Origin: Calvatia gigantea
Lineage: Eukaryota; Basidiomycota; Agaricomycetes; Agaricales; Lycoperdaceae
Direction of reading: 5' to 3'
DNA: 64,000 bases
Assembly: GCA_025093985.1 (NCBI GenBank)
Contig: JACAAK010000006.1
Span: 1,674,001-1,738,000, forward strand
This document shows, in pieces, positions 9,873 through 21,730 of the stretch. Position 1 is the first letter of the stretch, and each line of letters begins with the position of its first letter. Position numbers and translations under genes: made by a program. Below the pieces are notes generated by a model. That model saw only the letters and a list, made by a program, of their open reading frames with translations, ran no database searches and was not told the DNA's origin.

Positions 9873-11702
9873 CTATACAGCTACGGGTATTCTCCTATCT
9901 GAACCCTCATCGTCATCGACCTTTCTGCTCACCAGAGTGGAGACAGAAATGTCGATAGTTGGCCGGCTCTGTATTGAAGAAACAATGATAAATCCGAAAT
10001 CGCAGGAAAGCCTATTGAAACATACCTTCTCCTGGTGGAGGCTGAGACTGGGGTGGGCGAACTCGGGTGCATGAAATTGTCTTGAATTGCGAGGCGAGAA
10101 CTGAGATAGATGGATGGAGACCGTTTCGTCGAGGTGTTTACGAAGTCCTTCACGAGCGTTGAGGCTTTCAGTTACATGTTGATGAGTATCTACGCCATGT
10201 GGATCATGATGAAAAAACTCACGCAGCAAGATACGAAGTTCAAATAGACTGATTAAAAGTTATGATTTTGGTCAGACTATTCGGATTCAAAAAAGCAAGA
10301 AAAGACACTGCGTCCTTACGTTTGCTGAGCAATAAGTAAAACCCTAGTTGATAAAATGAGCTTGTGCACCCGGGCAGTGATGGAAAAGGTTTACCAAGGA
10401 AGATAAAGTTGTGAGGCATAACGGCATATGCGATCATACCGGCAGCCGCATCGATGCTATCCAATCCCCCGGGGTTAAATCATCAGGAGTCCAAGACTAA
10501 AATGTGATACCCACGCAACGAGAAGACCGGTGTTGATCGTGTATTTCATTAGGGATTGAATTAGTGTGTCAGTTTGTTGGAATCCTGTCCGAGATCTCCA
10601 TAGGTAGTAGCACAAAGAGAGGGCGACAAGCAGATCAGATCCTGTCCCAGCCCCGAAGTTCGCGTAGAACATAGACTGACAAGTATGTGATTAGTACGTT
10701 CAACGTTTCTTGGAAATTTCGACACACCGACAGCGACTGGAGTTCAATAAAGTTCTTGAGCCGAAACGCCCTCACAGTGATGACTGTATAAAAAGGGTGT
10801 GAGTAACCCCCTAGGTCGTAAAGGTATTTCCCTCACTAAGGCCAACAACTGAAGGAACCCGATTCATGTTAGCTGCGATATTTTATCAGTTCGTAATGAA
10901 GAACGAACCGAGATCGGTCATTGAAGCCCCCATCTATATATACCTTAGCAAAGTTTCCAGAAGGTAGACCAAGTGCTCACGATAAGCCCAGTAAGCCACC
11001 TATTCCCTTCACTCACTACGTGTGATAGTATCAATATGGCTGATTGGTTGTCCCCTGCAAAGAAAGACTCACGTAGCCACACGCGATGAGCGAACATCGT
11101 CCGGATAATAAAATTGGAGATGCACTTCGGCACGCTAAGAATACGAAGCTTCGAGACAACAGCCGAGACTCACAGTGACCGCCACGTGGGTCTGGGATTA
11201 ACCGGTGAGTGAGTGAGCCAAAAATACTGCGTCAATCAAACTCACAATGACACTCCAGACTGCTACTAAGAGGGCAGTCGGCTTTAGATAGTTCGTAACC
11301 ATATAGAAGTACAGGAAATGGCCATTGAGGATAGAGTCGAATGTGTCGAGGACCCTGTCGGAATCGTCAAGGAAAGGCCAGAGCATGATCACGCGTTATT
11401 GCGCACCATAGGAACACGATCTGCAAATTCCGCCAACAAGAAAATAATATCCATCAGTAATATTTCGTGTCATTGACTCTGACAACTTCACCATCCCCTT
11501 GAACCAGATTGGGTCCTTCGACCCTCGCACGAAATAATTATATGTTTGGACGCAAGTCACTCCGTAGAGTCTAAAATAACGGAATCGTGAATGAGAGCGG
11601 GGCAAGGTTTAAGGAGACACATACGCAGTTGCAACCAGACCTCCTACCAGCAACGGCCCCTAATGTATTATCAGATTTCACGTTTGCCAAGTTGGCCGAC
11701 AT
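9873..11702 (-). CDS. DUF6534 seven-transmembrane protein, fungal family
   Basis: Starting at 11702 (MSANLANVKSDNT), exons carry the family pattern in order: ALYGVTCVQTYNYF; KDPIWFKGM; a 14-nt-scale exon giving IVFLW; VLDTFDSILNGHFLYFY; SLIDAVFLAHSLTG; FAHRVWLLSEGNRWLTG; GSDLLVALSLCYYLWRSRTG with TDTLIQSLMKYTINTGLL; IDAAAGMIAYAVMPHNFIFLG; FYLLLSK; and LNAREGLR, followed by a polar tail to 9873. Splice borders for most exons are GT/AG with introns under 100 nt. The family is expanded in agaricomycetes, sits in membranes, and has no established function. Near 11655 one extra base separates the start exon from the LLVGGLVATA segment, and the join after SLTG (about 11140-11200) does not keep frame cleanly, so this copy is either disrupted or contains assembly indels. 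Confidence 0.78.
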
Positions 11703-14700
11703 CTTGTATCCAGGAGTTCACCAGATATCGCTAAGGTGGATGAGATAGGGGGGAATAGGCTTGTGAGCCTCGACGATAGGCTGGTAGGGTCGTTGTGAAG
11801 GTAGCAGCAGGGGAAGGATAATATGACAGCATATTGAACGAACCCCAGGGAGTTTATGTACCCATCACCAGAAGAGATGGAGCAGGGAAACTTCGAATCA
11901 GATGGGCAGGCGGCTCACGTTCCGAGGTAGCACTAAAGCCGTGCCGCCAGGGTTAACACAAGCTGGCCTTGTTTGCGATCCGACGTGCGAGAAAGCAAGA
12001 AAAAAGGACTTGCGACCCTTGTCATATCGTAATTGTCTCGCAACGAAAGCAGATGTTAATATTCAATTTACCAGTCTCGGGTAGTCAGAAAAACTGAGAT
12101 AACTTTGTGTGGCGTTAGGCGCTCCATCGAAGGCAACCATCTTCGTTCCCGGAAACCAGATGTGAAACATAGAAGTATAGGCTTTCGGGCTTATTAGGAA
12201 GTGGGGCAATGGCGTCTCATGAAAAATGTTTCCCCCCCGCCACCGGGGATGCATGGATGGCCGGGAACTGCAAGCTGTTAACAAAAGTCAAGTTCATTTG
12301 TCCACCTGTGATGGTGATGGCAGTACTTGGAAGGCTCAGATCGTATTAAGGATATCTTGCCCGAAGTATGCGCTTTGCAAGTGGTCCAAGTAATGGAAGT
12401 CGAATGTCAAGTTTGTCAAGGCCAACTTAGCCGTAAAACTCCGGTGATCGCCCGTACTACGTACCATCAACCGTCACAGCGCCTCTCACGGTCAAATTCT
12501 CAGCCGGTTTAAACGCGCTCTTCTTGGACACAGGACTTGGGTTTGTGACGAACCGGAACCACTTCAACATCAATGAACCTCTTGACAACTTGCATACTAG
12601 CTATATAAAACCCACCTCTCTCAGTGCCCGTACTCATCCCCTCCCTCAGGGTTCGCCTTGTCACGCCACAATGCTCGCATGGTCTTTGGCAGGTTTGGTC
12701 TATTACCAAACCGAGGGCGTTCAGGAAGACTATTATCACCAGCCCGCTGACCATTCAGTAAAAATTTCGAAGTTATTAAGACCTTAGAAGGAAGCTTTAA
12801 TCACCGACAACACTCAATTCCTCGCAAAATGGTTACACCTAAATTCAGCCGTCTTTGCATACTGGTGCATTCTGGTCCAGGCTCCATTATACTTAATCCT
12901 TGAGGGATACGTTGATCCAATGATCCTAACTGGTTCTAGGCAATTGTGAACCTACAAAACCCAACTGATGGGGAACAATCTCCGGCACCACGGACCCGAA
13001 TAAGTACCAGACCGCAAACACTGGTTCTTGGACGCCGGGAGGGACTAGTGCACTCAGAAAGGTCCAAGGGCCAAAGTCAAAGGGGACAAAGTGCCTCACC
13101 GGAATCAACCGACGCACCAGTCCCTCGAGGTTGTTTCTAGAGGCAGGATTTGTCAGCCTCAAGATTGCTGATCGCAAACTTCAACACCCTCCAGGCCTGG
13201 ACTGCATGAACGGATGGAATATCCACTGATAGTAGACACTTGCTTGTGATGCCTGTGGTGTATCAGTACATCAGTCCCCTAAGCCTGGCCCAGACTGATT
13301 CCTATTTCTGCAGTAGGGCCTACGCCTTTCTCGCTCACCGGGCCTTCCCATGGACCTCAAGCTGAAACGCTTGCTCTTTGCCTGAATCCCTGTTCCGCCT
13401 TTAACCCTGTTTCGGTGAAGGTTCGGTTGTTCTGAGCCCAGAAGGTCTTGTTAACTCGAGATACTATGTGGGTCACTCGGAAGTCGTGATCCTTTGAGTA
13501 TCCTGTCACTTTTCTTCTCGGCCCGAGGGCACCTCGAGCAGAATTTATGTCATGAGGAGATGATCCACCACTATGCGACCCTAAATATTCCTTGACCGCT
13601 ATAACCTCCACCCATCCTCTTTTGTCGGGTTCTAATTTTTCGAATTCATTCCCCACGCAGGCTTAAAGCTTGAAGGGTGTGAAAGGAATGATGGAATATA
13701 TTCGGCTCTGGGCTTCCGACGCTTAATGTTTGCAAAGTACTTCTCTCGGTCACCCACTGACAGGTGAAACGAGAAAACTTCCTTCGGACCTCATCCTTCC
13801 CGAACAGCCCGCCGCCAAGAGTCCACTGCGCGAATTGTCTTCTTTCTTCTCGTCTATCGCAACCCATGAAATTCTCATAATACATAATCTATATTTCTAG
13901 CGGGCACCATAGCTGTTGGGACATACGCGAAACGATTCGCAATGTAGAATCGCGGACATGCAGCGCACCATCCCAAATTGCTTCCCTACTCCTTCTCTGT
14001 TCTCTCCCTATTTTTCCACCGTTCGGTTCATTTTATGTTTCCTCTTTCTTTTCCTTTGACTGTTTGATGAACGCTGAGTCAATGAGTTAAACGGGCTATG
14101 GGTTTTACCATGAGTGTACATATGTACCATAGACATTATTTTTACGTGATGGGGGTCGTAGGCGCAAGGAGTACATAGTCAATGCATTTGTTCCCGCTCT
14201 CGAAAATATCGAAGGGTTTGTAGCGCTAGCGCTGAGAACAACCCTCTTGCTGCCTTTTCGGTCGGAGAACACTCGTTGTAATGAGATGGTTTAGTTCGCG
14301 GAGGGGTTTGAAACCTTTGAATATTGAAAGATCGGCGCTACTATGTTTCACCGGCGCGCACTCATGATGACGGGCGTGTCTGTTTGTACATTTCCCTATG
14401 TGCACCAAACTCCTGAACCGAGTATAGACGTATGCATGGGGAATAGCTAGTAGGGGTACGGAATACAATAGTACTTCCACTTGACAGAATCGAGGAGGAA
14501 TGCGTTCCTCTTCTCAGGTGTACTCCCACAAATTAGGACAAGCTGTTCAGGATATTTCTGCTGACGTGATTGCAGTGCAGCTACAAAAACCTGTGGAGCA
14601 TGAGGAGAAGACGTGGACTTAAAAAGACAAGGTGCCAACACAGTTAGCAAGAAAATATAGTATTGTAAATCACGGTATCGCCTTCTTACCGATTTTACTC

Positions 14701-14756
14701 GTTCCTTGCTGCAATAGGAGGTAAGCTCGTTTCTTCCGCGACCCAGGTGGTCAACT
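11703..14756. other. Long gene-poor stretch
   Basis: About 3 kb with only short, unconvincing ORFs on both strands (the longest under 115 codons). None shows a recognisable motif, signal peptide or consistent codon pattern with plausible splice sites. It may contain decayed sequence or unrecognised RNA genes. Confidence 0.35.
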
Positions 14757-16646
14757 CTAAGGTCCCGCAATGGGAGTTGTTTGCACACTCCCCGGCTCTC
14801 TAGTTCCCCTGGGAACGTCTATCAATTGACAGTCAGCAATAGAGACCATTGTGTCAACACAAGAGACAGGACATACGTCCCAGACCTTGAACAAAAAATG
14901 AGCAAAGAATTGGTCAAAGCGACCCAACCAATAGGGCTCAGCAGTGTTAACTTGACTTAGAATATCCAGGCATTCCGATCGATCTTGCGGAGACACGAAA
15001 GGTCCCCTCATCCGCCTGGACCTAAGCTTACCGGTTACGGCGTAGTACAGGCTATTCTCAGCGTCAAGCTTGAGGTTACGGTAGAAAACCTCTCCCGCGG
15101 TTATCGATAGCTGGGGAGTGTATGCAGCCCAGTCATTGTCCCAAGGTTTATCAAGGTACAGCTTAAAAAGGCAGCGAGTGATCTCATCGACGGATTCACC
15201 ACGATCAATGAAGAACTCCTTGGATCTGGTCTGATCCATGAGGTAGTCTCCAAAAGAAGCATGGAGGAATGACACCCGGGATTTATGTGCGTCTTTCGGG
15301 TATGGAATTTCGAGCACGGAGTGGAGTTTGTGGAGAGAACTGTACACGACACTTTGTTCGAGGTGGAGGATGGCGGATAAACCCATGATATTGCGAGATT
15401 CAAGGGGGTATGAAAGCCCAACGGAGGTAAGGTTAAACTGCGTACAAAGAATAAATCCAAGAATTCGTTTCGTAGTACACCGTAATGTTGGTGGGATAGA
15501 CGTGAGGATCTGGGTATACAGCACATCGAGGGCTGCGAAAGGGTGATCGTCAGTTATTTTGACGTACCAGGTGATCAATGACAGACAAGATCAGGTTAAG
15601 TCGAGATAGGGGATCGGCGTGATCGGGGTCCTCCATGAAACGAACTGCCGTTCTCGCAAAAACAAAAAGGCCCAATGCACCATTAGTGAGTTTTAGGAAT
15701 TGGGTTTCACTTGGCCAGCTGGAGGGAACATATGAATACCGTTCTCGCATAGCCTCGAAGCTAGTGTTCAAGTAGCGTTCGACGTCCTGACAAGCTTCAG
15801 TAGAGTTGATCGGTATGTGCTCCGACCAATGGCTTGGAGCGACTGCCTTGTTGGCGAAGGTGGCTACGATGTGGGGTTCTGCTCGACTGGCAACGACCCA
15901 CACGAGGGATGAATGGGGAAAGTTGAGAACGAACTCGCTGACAAGCTGGACGATTTTGCATTGCTCATCCACTCCTCCGCATTCATCCAACCCGTCCAAC
16001 AAGACGCCCCAAGGACCCTCACCGCTTCCAATCCCCTGATGTCCGAATGGTTCAACAATGAAGATCCGGAACTGCTCTTTCATACTTTTATTCAACAAAC
16101 TCGGATTGAGAACGACCTGTTCCGTGATGTGGGCTCTGTAGGAAGATATCCTCGTTGCCAATTGGAAGGCAACGGTGATGAAGACGCGCTGAGGGTCTTT
16201 GCGATCATTGAGTCTCGAAAAGAACAATGCCGCGCCAAGGTACTTCAATGCAGCAATAGACTCAGCGAAAGTCTGCATTACTGCTGATTTACCAACGCCA
16301 GCCGGTCCCTTCAGCCACAGAAGGGCCTTCTGTCGTCCCTTGTCATGGAACCATGTACTGATCTTCCCAACGAGTTGGACACGTGTACCTGGATGACACA
16401 GAGGTGGGGGATCACGAGCGGAAGAGTCGTATTCTGCACCATCAATGACATGCTCGGAAAGTGCTTTCATCCCTGCAAGAATTTGGGTTGTTAATTGACA
16501 GGAATAATGAAGTGTATGCCATGTGTCCCACCTGGAGCGATGAAATCACGCCCTCCTCGGACGTTATAAAACGTAGGGCTATTGACAACGAAATCACGAG
16601 GGTTAGAGAAGAAAACGGCGTTTCCACTCGTCGCTGAACCTTGCAT
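14757..16646 (-). CDS. NACHT-type P-loop NTPase, NLR-like, without C-terminal repeats
   Basis: The start at 16646 gives a short N-terminal exon (about 38 codons) with the motif FFSNPRDFVVNSPTFYNV. An intron with GTGGGAC donor and TTGCAG acceptor leads to the main exon (about 16484-15566). That holds Walker A GPAGVGKS near residue 95 and Walker B GVLLDGLDECGG near residue 200. After a further intron (GTACGT donor, TTCGCAG acceptor) the last exon contains FLHASFGDYLMD, the conserved SFRDFL-type motif of the winged-helix region in agaricomycete NACHT proteins. The product is about 600 residues and stops without WD40, ankyrin or TPR repeats. Such STAND ATPases act as intracellular switches in self/non-self recognition. 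The coding frame may run on near 14790 (QLPLRDLRVDHLGRG in another frame), so the 3' end is uncertain. Confidence 0.82.
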
Positions 16647-17929
16647 ACTTCTGCAATGCCGATCTAGCAGATAGATGGGATTCTAATGGATACGGGAGGA
16701 GGTGACAGAGAGAAAGAAGGAGAAGAAGCTGTGAACCATGTAGCTCCCACGTCTGTCTTCGATGAGCAGGCATCTGGTGCTTAATATAAGTTGTCTGATC
16801 CTTGACTACAGGCTGTCCACCGTAATGGTTTGGGTTTTGCCATGCTAGAACGTCACTCTGATTCGAGCAGGAATGAGAACGTGACGAAACATATCTGGGA
16901 AGGAATGCCCACCCTGCTAGGGCACCAGAAAGTCCTCTCTTGCCATGGTAGATATTAAGGGCTCTTGAGGAGGCGTTCTGAGCGGGAGGGCGAACCTGAT
17001 TGATGACGTATAGTAATTGCATCAAAATTTTATGATACTTAATCCAGGTAAACCAGAATGTACATAACCATAAACCGTATCCTGCAGCAGAAGTTCGTAC
17101 TTATCTAGAACCCATCACCATCAATCCCCAGAAATCAGTAAATTTCCGGAGCCGCCAGAATAGGCCAGCAGATTGTCTGATATCGTCCTTTGTTTTCATT
17201 ATCATTTTACCGCTGGCATCATTCCAGGACAATTCAGCGCCCAGCCAAATCAAATACGTTCCCAGTTGGCAGATCCCAACACCTTTCCGACTTCGGCGGA
17301 TCTACATGAACTCTAAATAGCTCACCAGCTATCCTACCCTTCATGATCACTGTTTGCAACAGGTCGTACGACGCTGGGCTCCCAGACACAAAACAAACTA
17401 GGTTAGTATGATCTGCCTCACTTCTTTAATTTCCACTCCTCCGCTACCCCCGAGAACTCAGTGCCACTGGTCACTGGGTCATACCGCATTTACCTTAGCG
17501 CAATTGATAACGTACGCGGCTGAAGGAGAACTTCATTCAAGCTTAAATGAATGAGACGACTTCATTGCCGGAGCTTCAACCGTGATTCTCTCGAGGTTAG
17601 GGAGGAAAAGAGATACATGCTGTGGGCTAGATAATGGTGACGCGATGTTAAACAACGACAGTGAGATAATGAAGCCATTTTTCCGCTTGCAAAGAAAAAA
17701 AGAAACAAAAGAAGAGAAGTGAAGGAAACTGAAATAAGCAATAAATCATTAAAACGTGTCGAAAGCTGAAGGGGGGGGTACTCGTATGTGCTAAGAAAAC
17801 CGAGTAAAACAACAGGGAATTACCCTATGAAAACCAGCAAAAAACAAGGAGGGTGTGCGAAGCATGGAATAGTTCCATCGCTTCATTTCATAAATCCAAA
17901 GTAGTTTGTTACTAAATATTTCCCTGACC
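16647..17929. other. Intergenic between NACHT gene and P450 A
   Basis: This holds the promoter of the NACHT gene and the 3' flank of P450 A, including an A-rich tract around 17695-17720. No gene was recognised. Confidence 0.35.
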
Positions 17930-20435
17930 TCAGAGGGCGAATTCGGATTGCCTAATCAATTCCAAAGCCTTCTCTGAACGAGGTCTAATATCACACTTGA
18001 ATGTGTTGGGGTTCCTGCGCAAGAGCACGAACGTCAGATCTTGTTGACCAAAAAAAAAGGAAAAGCAAAGAGCTCACCTGAAAATGAAGTTGTCGAAAAC
18101 GAACTCGGGCTCAATAGTCTTTCCCCGTTCGTCCATAGCTTTGGTAATATTCATCGTCGCGAGGATAGATACCATAGCCAGCCAGACTGACGAGTCCACG
18201 AGGTCCGCTCCAGGACAGCGTCTAGATAAGGTAAAGAAGTATCAGCATCTCAATATCGGACCCAGGTATAGAACCGCTGAACAAACCTTCGCCCAAATCC
18301 GAAGACAAAGTTCGCCGGATCAATTTTCTTCGCAGTATCCTCATCCAGGTCCATAAACCTCTCAGGTTTGAATTCATTGGCATTCGGGTACAGTCTCTCA
18401 TCGTGCATAATAGCCCTGCACGTAAGATGAACCATGATCAGTAAGCACCGAGGCTAGAAGTCGCTCAGACACTCACCAAATGTTTGCGAAGACCTGCGGT
18501 TTCACCGGAAATGAAGACGTTGAGGGATTAATGAATCTTCGAACACTTGGACCCGGAATACTCACCAATGATCCTTTGGGGACGTGCATGCCGCGATACA
18601 CGTCGTCTTCTGACACTCTGTGGGGTAGAATCTGGAAAGGCCGTCAGTTACACTGAAGAATTCTGTTCCAATGCGGGGGAACTTACTCAAAGGAACGGGC
18701 ACACCCCAACGGAGGGTTTCATTAACGAGCGCCTGAACTGAAAGACTGGAGTGGTTGAGTGCAATAGGTTCTCGATGGTGTCGTTTGGGCTTACTGTAAG
18801 GCAGGTTTTTGCGGTCTGTCATTGTCGGAAGTCTGTCTGTCCCAACGACAGTGTCGATCTCCTTTTGTGCTTTCTTGAGGATTTCGGGATAGAGCAACAT
18901 CGCCATCAATAGATGAGACACGGCAGTAATGGTCTAGAAACACGATTTTAGGAACTTCGTGATTGGGGTATTCGACCAAGAGAATCACTTACAGTATCGG
19001 CGCTGGCAGAGTACATAGAATTCGCAGTCCACTTAAGATCGAAGTCGAAGTGTTCTGCTGCCTTGGATTTTTCGTCTTCCAGGAGAGTTGAGCAAAACGA
19101 AGGCTTGTAGTCCCCAGTCCTCTGCCGGGCACCAAGTAAGAAAGCCGACCTCGAATTCGATTCAAACCGAAAGAAACGCACCATATTGTTCAATACAAAA
19201 TCATACGGCTTTTCCACAAACTCCTCCATCTTGGCCTTCCACTTAGCAGCCTTACGTTTAAACCCAGCACCAGGTGCCCAGTCCGGCAAGTACTGCAAAG
19301 AAGGGAAAATATCCACAGGCCAAATCCCTCCACCCGACGCAATTTCATTCGCCAACAAATCCACACATTCCTCTGCAAGTTTCAAGAACTTGTCATCGTT
19401 CGACTTGACTTCATATCCATAAACGACAGAAAGCGTCAATCCGCCAGCATATTGCCTCGTATGGGCTTTATACTGCGATGGGTCTGACACTAAACTGCGG
19501 AGGAAAGCGGAGGTCTGGGTTTGGAGTAAGGGGTAGTATGTCGGAATTGCTTGAATTCCGAGCGCTTTGTGCATTAACCTTCTTTGACGTTTCGACTGAT
19601 CGCCATAGGTCGTGAAGGCCACCTACATGCGGGGGAGAGTGTGAAGTGAGTAATTAAAGTTGTGACGCTATGGAGCAAACGGATTTAAGCCACAGTTCCC
19701 CAACTCCGGCCCTAACGCGGGGGGGGGGGGGGGGGGGTGGAAATGGAAGGGAGGGGGAATGGAGCCTAAACGACCGTGTACCCACGTACCATATTTTTAC
19801 ATCCACATCTGCGGAGAACGCGGGTCAGTGATCAACGCTCAACATAGATAAAATTGACGATAAAATCGCAGCGGCGGATGAAGAATAGAATGGGATGATC
19901 ACCGCGCGGGAGCGCGGAGGGGAGTGGCGTAGACATGCTGTTGAGAAGTAAATAAAATTAATGATGGAAAACTTACAGTTCGCCTGTCATGACCAATTGG
20001 GGTTTATCCGAATAAATTGCACCCCGCTTGTCAAGTAGGTCCAGGACAGCCTCTGGACTGTTGAGGAAGATGAGGCCCTGTCCCAATACATGGACGTACA
20101 CCACGTCGCCTGTGTTGCAGATGATGATGATGATGACGATGATGTGTGTCCATTACGGAATGACGAAAGGAGGGAAGGAGACATGTAATGTAAGCGATGA
20201 GAAGGCGCCTCTTAGATGGAGATAGGCTAGTCAAGCATGCTTACCGTACTCTTTTGCCCACTTGTGTGCGGGGAGCCAGAGCTCCTTTGAAGGTGAGGTC
20301 TCTGACGTTGCCCAATAACGGCAGGGGCTTCGGACCAGGGGGAAGCGATGCCGTTGAAGCTTTAGACTTCCGGAGCCAGATAAAGACGGCTAAGAGGAGA
20401 CTGGCAGAGGCGACGAGGACGGAGGTCGAAGGCAT
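17930..20435 (-). CDS. Cytochrome P450 (P450 A), microsomal monooxygenase
   Basis: The start at 20435 encodes a membrane anchor (MPSTSVLVASASLLLAVFIWL) and the proline hinge LPPGPKPLPLLGN. Later exons give VHVLGQGLIFLNS; a 19-nt exon (19790-19808) for CGCKNM; VAFTTYGDQSKRQRRLMHKA; DFDLKWTANSMYSASADTT (I helix); ETLR (ExxR of helix K); a 17-nt exon (18477-18493) for VFANIW; PERFMD; and the haem loop FGFGRRRCPG split by an intron after FGFGR. The last exon ends at a TGA at 17930. The order matches multi-exon agaricomycete P450s. Near 20285 one extra G breaks the frame, because after DLTFK the neighbouring frame reads ELWLPAHKWAKEYG, the expected continuation. The substrate cannot be predicted. 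Confidence 0.85.
19719..19737. repeat. Run of 19 G inside a P450 A intron
   Basis: An uninterrupted G tract (C tract on the coding strand) lies between the 19-nt micro-exon and the following exon. Its length may be unreliable in the assembly. Confidence 0.85.
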
Positions 20436-21730
20436 GTTTTGAGGAAGGAGAGAGGGTGGTGGGAAGGGGAGAAAGAGGGAGAATCGGCGGTGAGAGGAGT
20501 TGACGGAGAAGAAGAAGGGATCGGAGAGTAAGAGATGAGAAAGAGATGCGGTCAATACTTAAAGGAAATGGAACCGTTAGACGCCAGGTCTACCGGTCAG
20601 TCAGGAAGTGCCCACAAAGAAATTTATATACTTACTTACTTACTTACTTATACTCATTTGGTCAATTCGACCCGTCCCCTCGGTAACTGCCACCCTAGTC
20701 CCCAAGTCGACCAACATCCGCCCACCTTGCGCCCAACCTTCCTGTCTCCTTGCTAGCTTGGACAGAGCCAAATGCTGCTCTCGTCGTAACCTCATCATCT
20801 TTCTGATCTCTACTTTCTATTTTTATCCTTCCCACCCTTCCCCCGGATACCTTAGTCCGCCCTCTCATACACCACATCCCTCCGCGATCGTCTCCATCCT
20901 TCACTTCTCCCTCCAAGGATATCCAATCTTGTTCTCCGAGCATCGCGCTCAAATCTGTCCTTGACCCTTGTAGACCTCCCCAACCTTGTTCCATGGGAAA
21001 GAATGTGTCCTTGTATTTCTTCTTGGTATCCATCATCAGACAATCCGGATTCTGATGACATACATACGTCCGGACTGTTCACGCGGGGCTGTCGGGACGA
21101 ACAAACGTTCTCGTCACCCGCTTCCGTTGTGTTCTTTCTTCGATTCTTGTCACTAACGTGCGCAATTCAAAAAATACTTACATCAACCTTGAGAAATACA
21201 AATCAGAAGCACACAACTGGTCGACTGGTCTAATCGCTTAAAAATCAAGTCTATCATAGTCTGGGAACAAGGGTGGCAGGGGCTCCCTGCCGATGACCCT
21301 GACAGCCTGGCTCCAACAAGACTCAAATTTCAACGCACATGACCATCGATAAACAGTTTTACTCCATATTAGTATTACACCGCACGACAAGCTCACTTCC
21401 GCATCAAGTTAAGTCGGGCTTGTCGCTAGCCGCGGCCAGTCCAGGCGTTAATGTTTCAATTACATCATGGTGCCGAGATGAACATCGAAGAACGATGTGT
21501 CTGATAGGCACAGAAATATGGTGGTGATCATTCAAAAAGGAGACGAGATCGTTACAAGTACGGTACGATCGTTACTTGAATCATTTCCGCCCAGTCGTCG
21601 AAATTAAGAACAAGAAAACTTGAAACCTGAGTCATCGCTTCCGTCAGAACTTGCCAGCTCATCAGAATCAGAACAGCGTTCTACAAGATTAGCCCCTTCA
21701 TTCATAATCGTAAATTTCATCCGCGGCCGC
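20436..21730. other. Intergenic upstream of P450 A
   Basis: Contains a (CTTA)5 microsatellite at 20631-20650 and CT-rich promoter-like sequence. No gene was recognised; ORFs in 20695-21233 on both strands overlap one another and lack motifs. Confidence 0.35.
20631..20650. repeat. (CTTA)5 microsatellite
   Basis: Five perfect tandem CTTA units about 200 nt upstream of the P450 A start. Confidence 0.9.

Noticed and set aside
12926..13885. Three minus-strand ORFs of 80-100 codons
   Set aside because: No start context, splice pattern or recognisable motif; the frames do not join into one protein.
20695..21233. Overlapping ORFs on both strands upstream of P450 A
   Set aside because: They overlap one another, are rich in low-complexity residues and show no domain; more likely promoter sequence.
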